Source of the DNA: Zoogloea sp016790385
GTDB lineage: Bacteria; Pseudomonadota; Gammaproteobacteria; Burkholderiales; Rhodocyclaceae
Reading direction: 5' to 3' (one strand)
Assembly (NCBI RefSeq): GCF_041916735.1
Contig: NZ_JAYRYY010000015.1
Length of the DNA stretch: 64,000 bases
Shown: positions 63,532-64,000 of the stretch, one piece after another
Layout: the number at the start of each line of letters is the position of its first letter
Numbering within the stretch: the first letter of the stretch is position 1
Made by a program: the position numbers and the translations under genes
The notes under the pieces: model-generated
What the model saw: the letters and a program-made list of their open reading frames with translations, nothing else
The model's database searches: none
Told to the model about the DNA's origin: nothing

Positions 63532-64000
63532 GTGAGCGAGAATTGCCCTGTTGATCCCGCCTCACATGCGACCGAGCCCAGGCGCGCCGCCGGGGCCGGG
63601 GCAGCCCGCAGCACCGATCCGCGTTTCGACCAGATCCTGGCCAGCGCCAACGACGCGATCATCTCCATCGACGAAGCCCAGACCATCACCCTGTTCAACC
63701 GGGGCGCCGAGCGCATCTTCGGTTACAGCGCCGTCGAAATGATCGGCCAGCCCCTCGACCGGCTCATTCCCGAGCGTTTCGTTGCCCGGCACGGCGGCCA
63801 GGTGAGGGATTTCTCTGCCACCCCGGAGGTCTCGCGAATGATGGCCCAGCGCGGCGAGATCTACGGTCGTCGGCGCGACGGAAGCGAGTTTCCTGCCGAA
63901 GCCTCGATCTCCAAGTTCCGCGGTCCGGACGGGCTGGTGTTCACGGTGATCCTGCGCGACATCACCGAAAGGCGTGCCGCCGAACTGCTCCTGCGCGACG
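63532..64000 (+). CDS. PAS-domain signalling protein, truncated by window edge
   Basis: The first 156 codons of a PAS-containing regulator; the rest is outside the window. GTG start at 63532 with GGAG 8 bp before it. The PAS domain runs from about residue 30 (FDQILASANDAIISIDEAQT) through FNRGAERIFGYSAVEMIGQP to FTVILRDITERRAAE, a typical PAS/PAC ending, after which a histidine kinase, GGDEF or similar output domain is expected. Confidence 0.85.
   Translation, partial: MSENCPVDPASHATEPRRAAGAGAARSTDPRFDQILASANDAIISIDEAQTITLFNRGAERIFGYSAVEMIGQPLDRLIPERFVARHGGQVRDFSATPEVSRMMAQRGEIYGRRRDGSEFPAEASISKFRGPDGLVFTVILRDITERRAAELLLRD

Overview
The window reads as a GC-rich (roughly two thirds G+C) chromosome segment of a betaproteobacterium, most likely of the Rhodocyclales type (Azoarcus/Thauera/Zoogloea-like). 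Pointers are the aceE-aceF-lpd operon with a lipoyl-bearing E3, the recC-recB-recD order, metX-metY, a PEP-CTERM-like exported protein, and octaheme and diheme cytochromes. The lineage is an inference from gene content. No rRNA, tRNA, insertion sequence, prophage or CRISPR array was found.

Layout. 0.3-4.1 kb: an exported RTX-tailed extracellular nuclease and a small PEP-CTERM-like protein. 4.2-7.8 kb: a two-gene unit of a DUF47/PhoU-like protein and a pyruvate,phosphate dikinase-like protein lacking its PEP/pyruvate barrel. 7.8-11.4 kb: a Tat-exported PhoD-like phosphatase and a DUF2383 protein. 11.5-20.8 kb: recCBD. 21.1-28.9 kb: an amino-acid-type binding protein and the pyruvate dehydrogenase operon with its own promoter. 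28.9-33.6 kb: small housekeeping genes, a PAS-PP2C phosphatase, an SGNH esterase, and a chorismate mutase preceded by an attenuator-like leader. 33.6-38.1 kb: a respiratory operon (octaheme tetrathionate-reductase-family cytochrome, cytochrome b, DUF3373 porin, small periplasmic protein) behind a class II FNR-type promoter. 38.3-40.5 kb: an MFS exporter and a divergent AraC regulator. 40.6-47.0 kb: a consensus promoter overlapped by a Fur-box-like site, driving a MauG/diheme peroxidase, OprP-like porin, FMN-binding protein, ApbE and a small membrane protein, followed by the iron-free fumarase fumC.

47.0-62.7 kb is a sulfur-assimilation island, almost all on the minus strand. It holds a family 2A encapsulin shell (SrpI type) with its cysteine desulfurase cargo, a rhodanese, two small XRE regulators, serine acetyltransferase and cysteine synthase (cysK-epsC-xre), a sulfate-binding protein, and metNIQ, a CoA-ligase-like gene and metYX. 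Four of its operons share an exactly spaced promoter, TTGGTT-N21-TAnnnT, suggesting one sulfur regulator (CysB-like, inferred) switches them together. The logic is: take up sulfate or methionine, make cysteine, release its sulfur as persulfide inside the nanocompartment, and move sulfane sulfur with the rhodanese. The window ends with a DUF2325 gene and an edge-truncated PAS sensor.

The most notable items are the encapsulin sulfur island with its shared promoter, the DUF47/truncated-dikinase pair, the FNR-promoted octaheme operon, the Fur-type flavin/heme operon, and the leader upstream of chorismate mutase.
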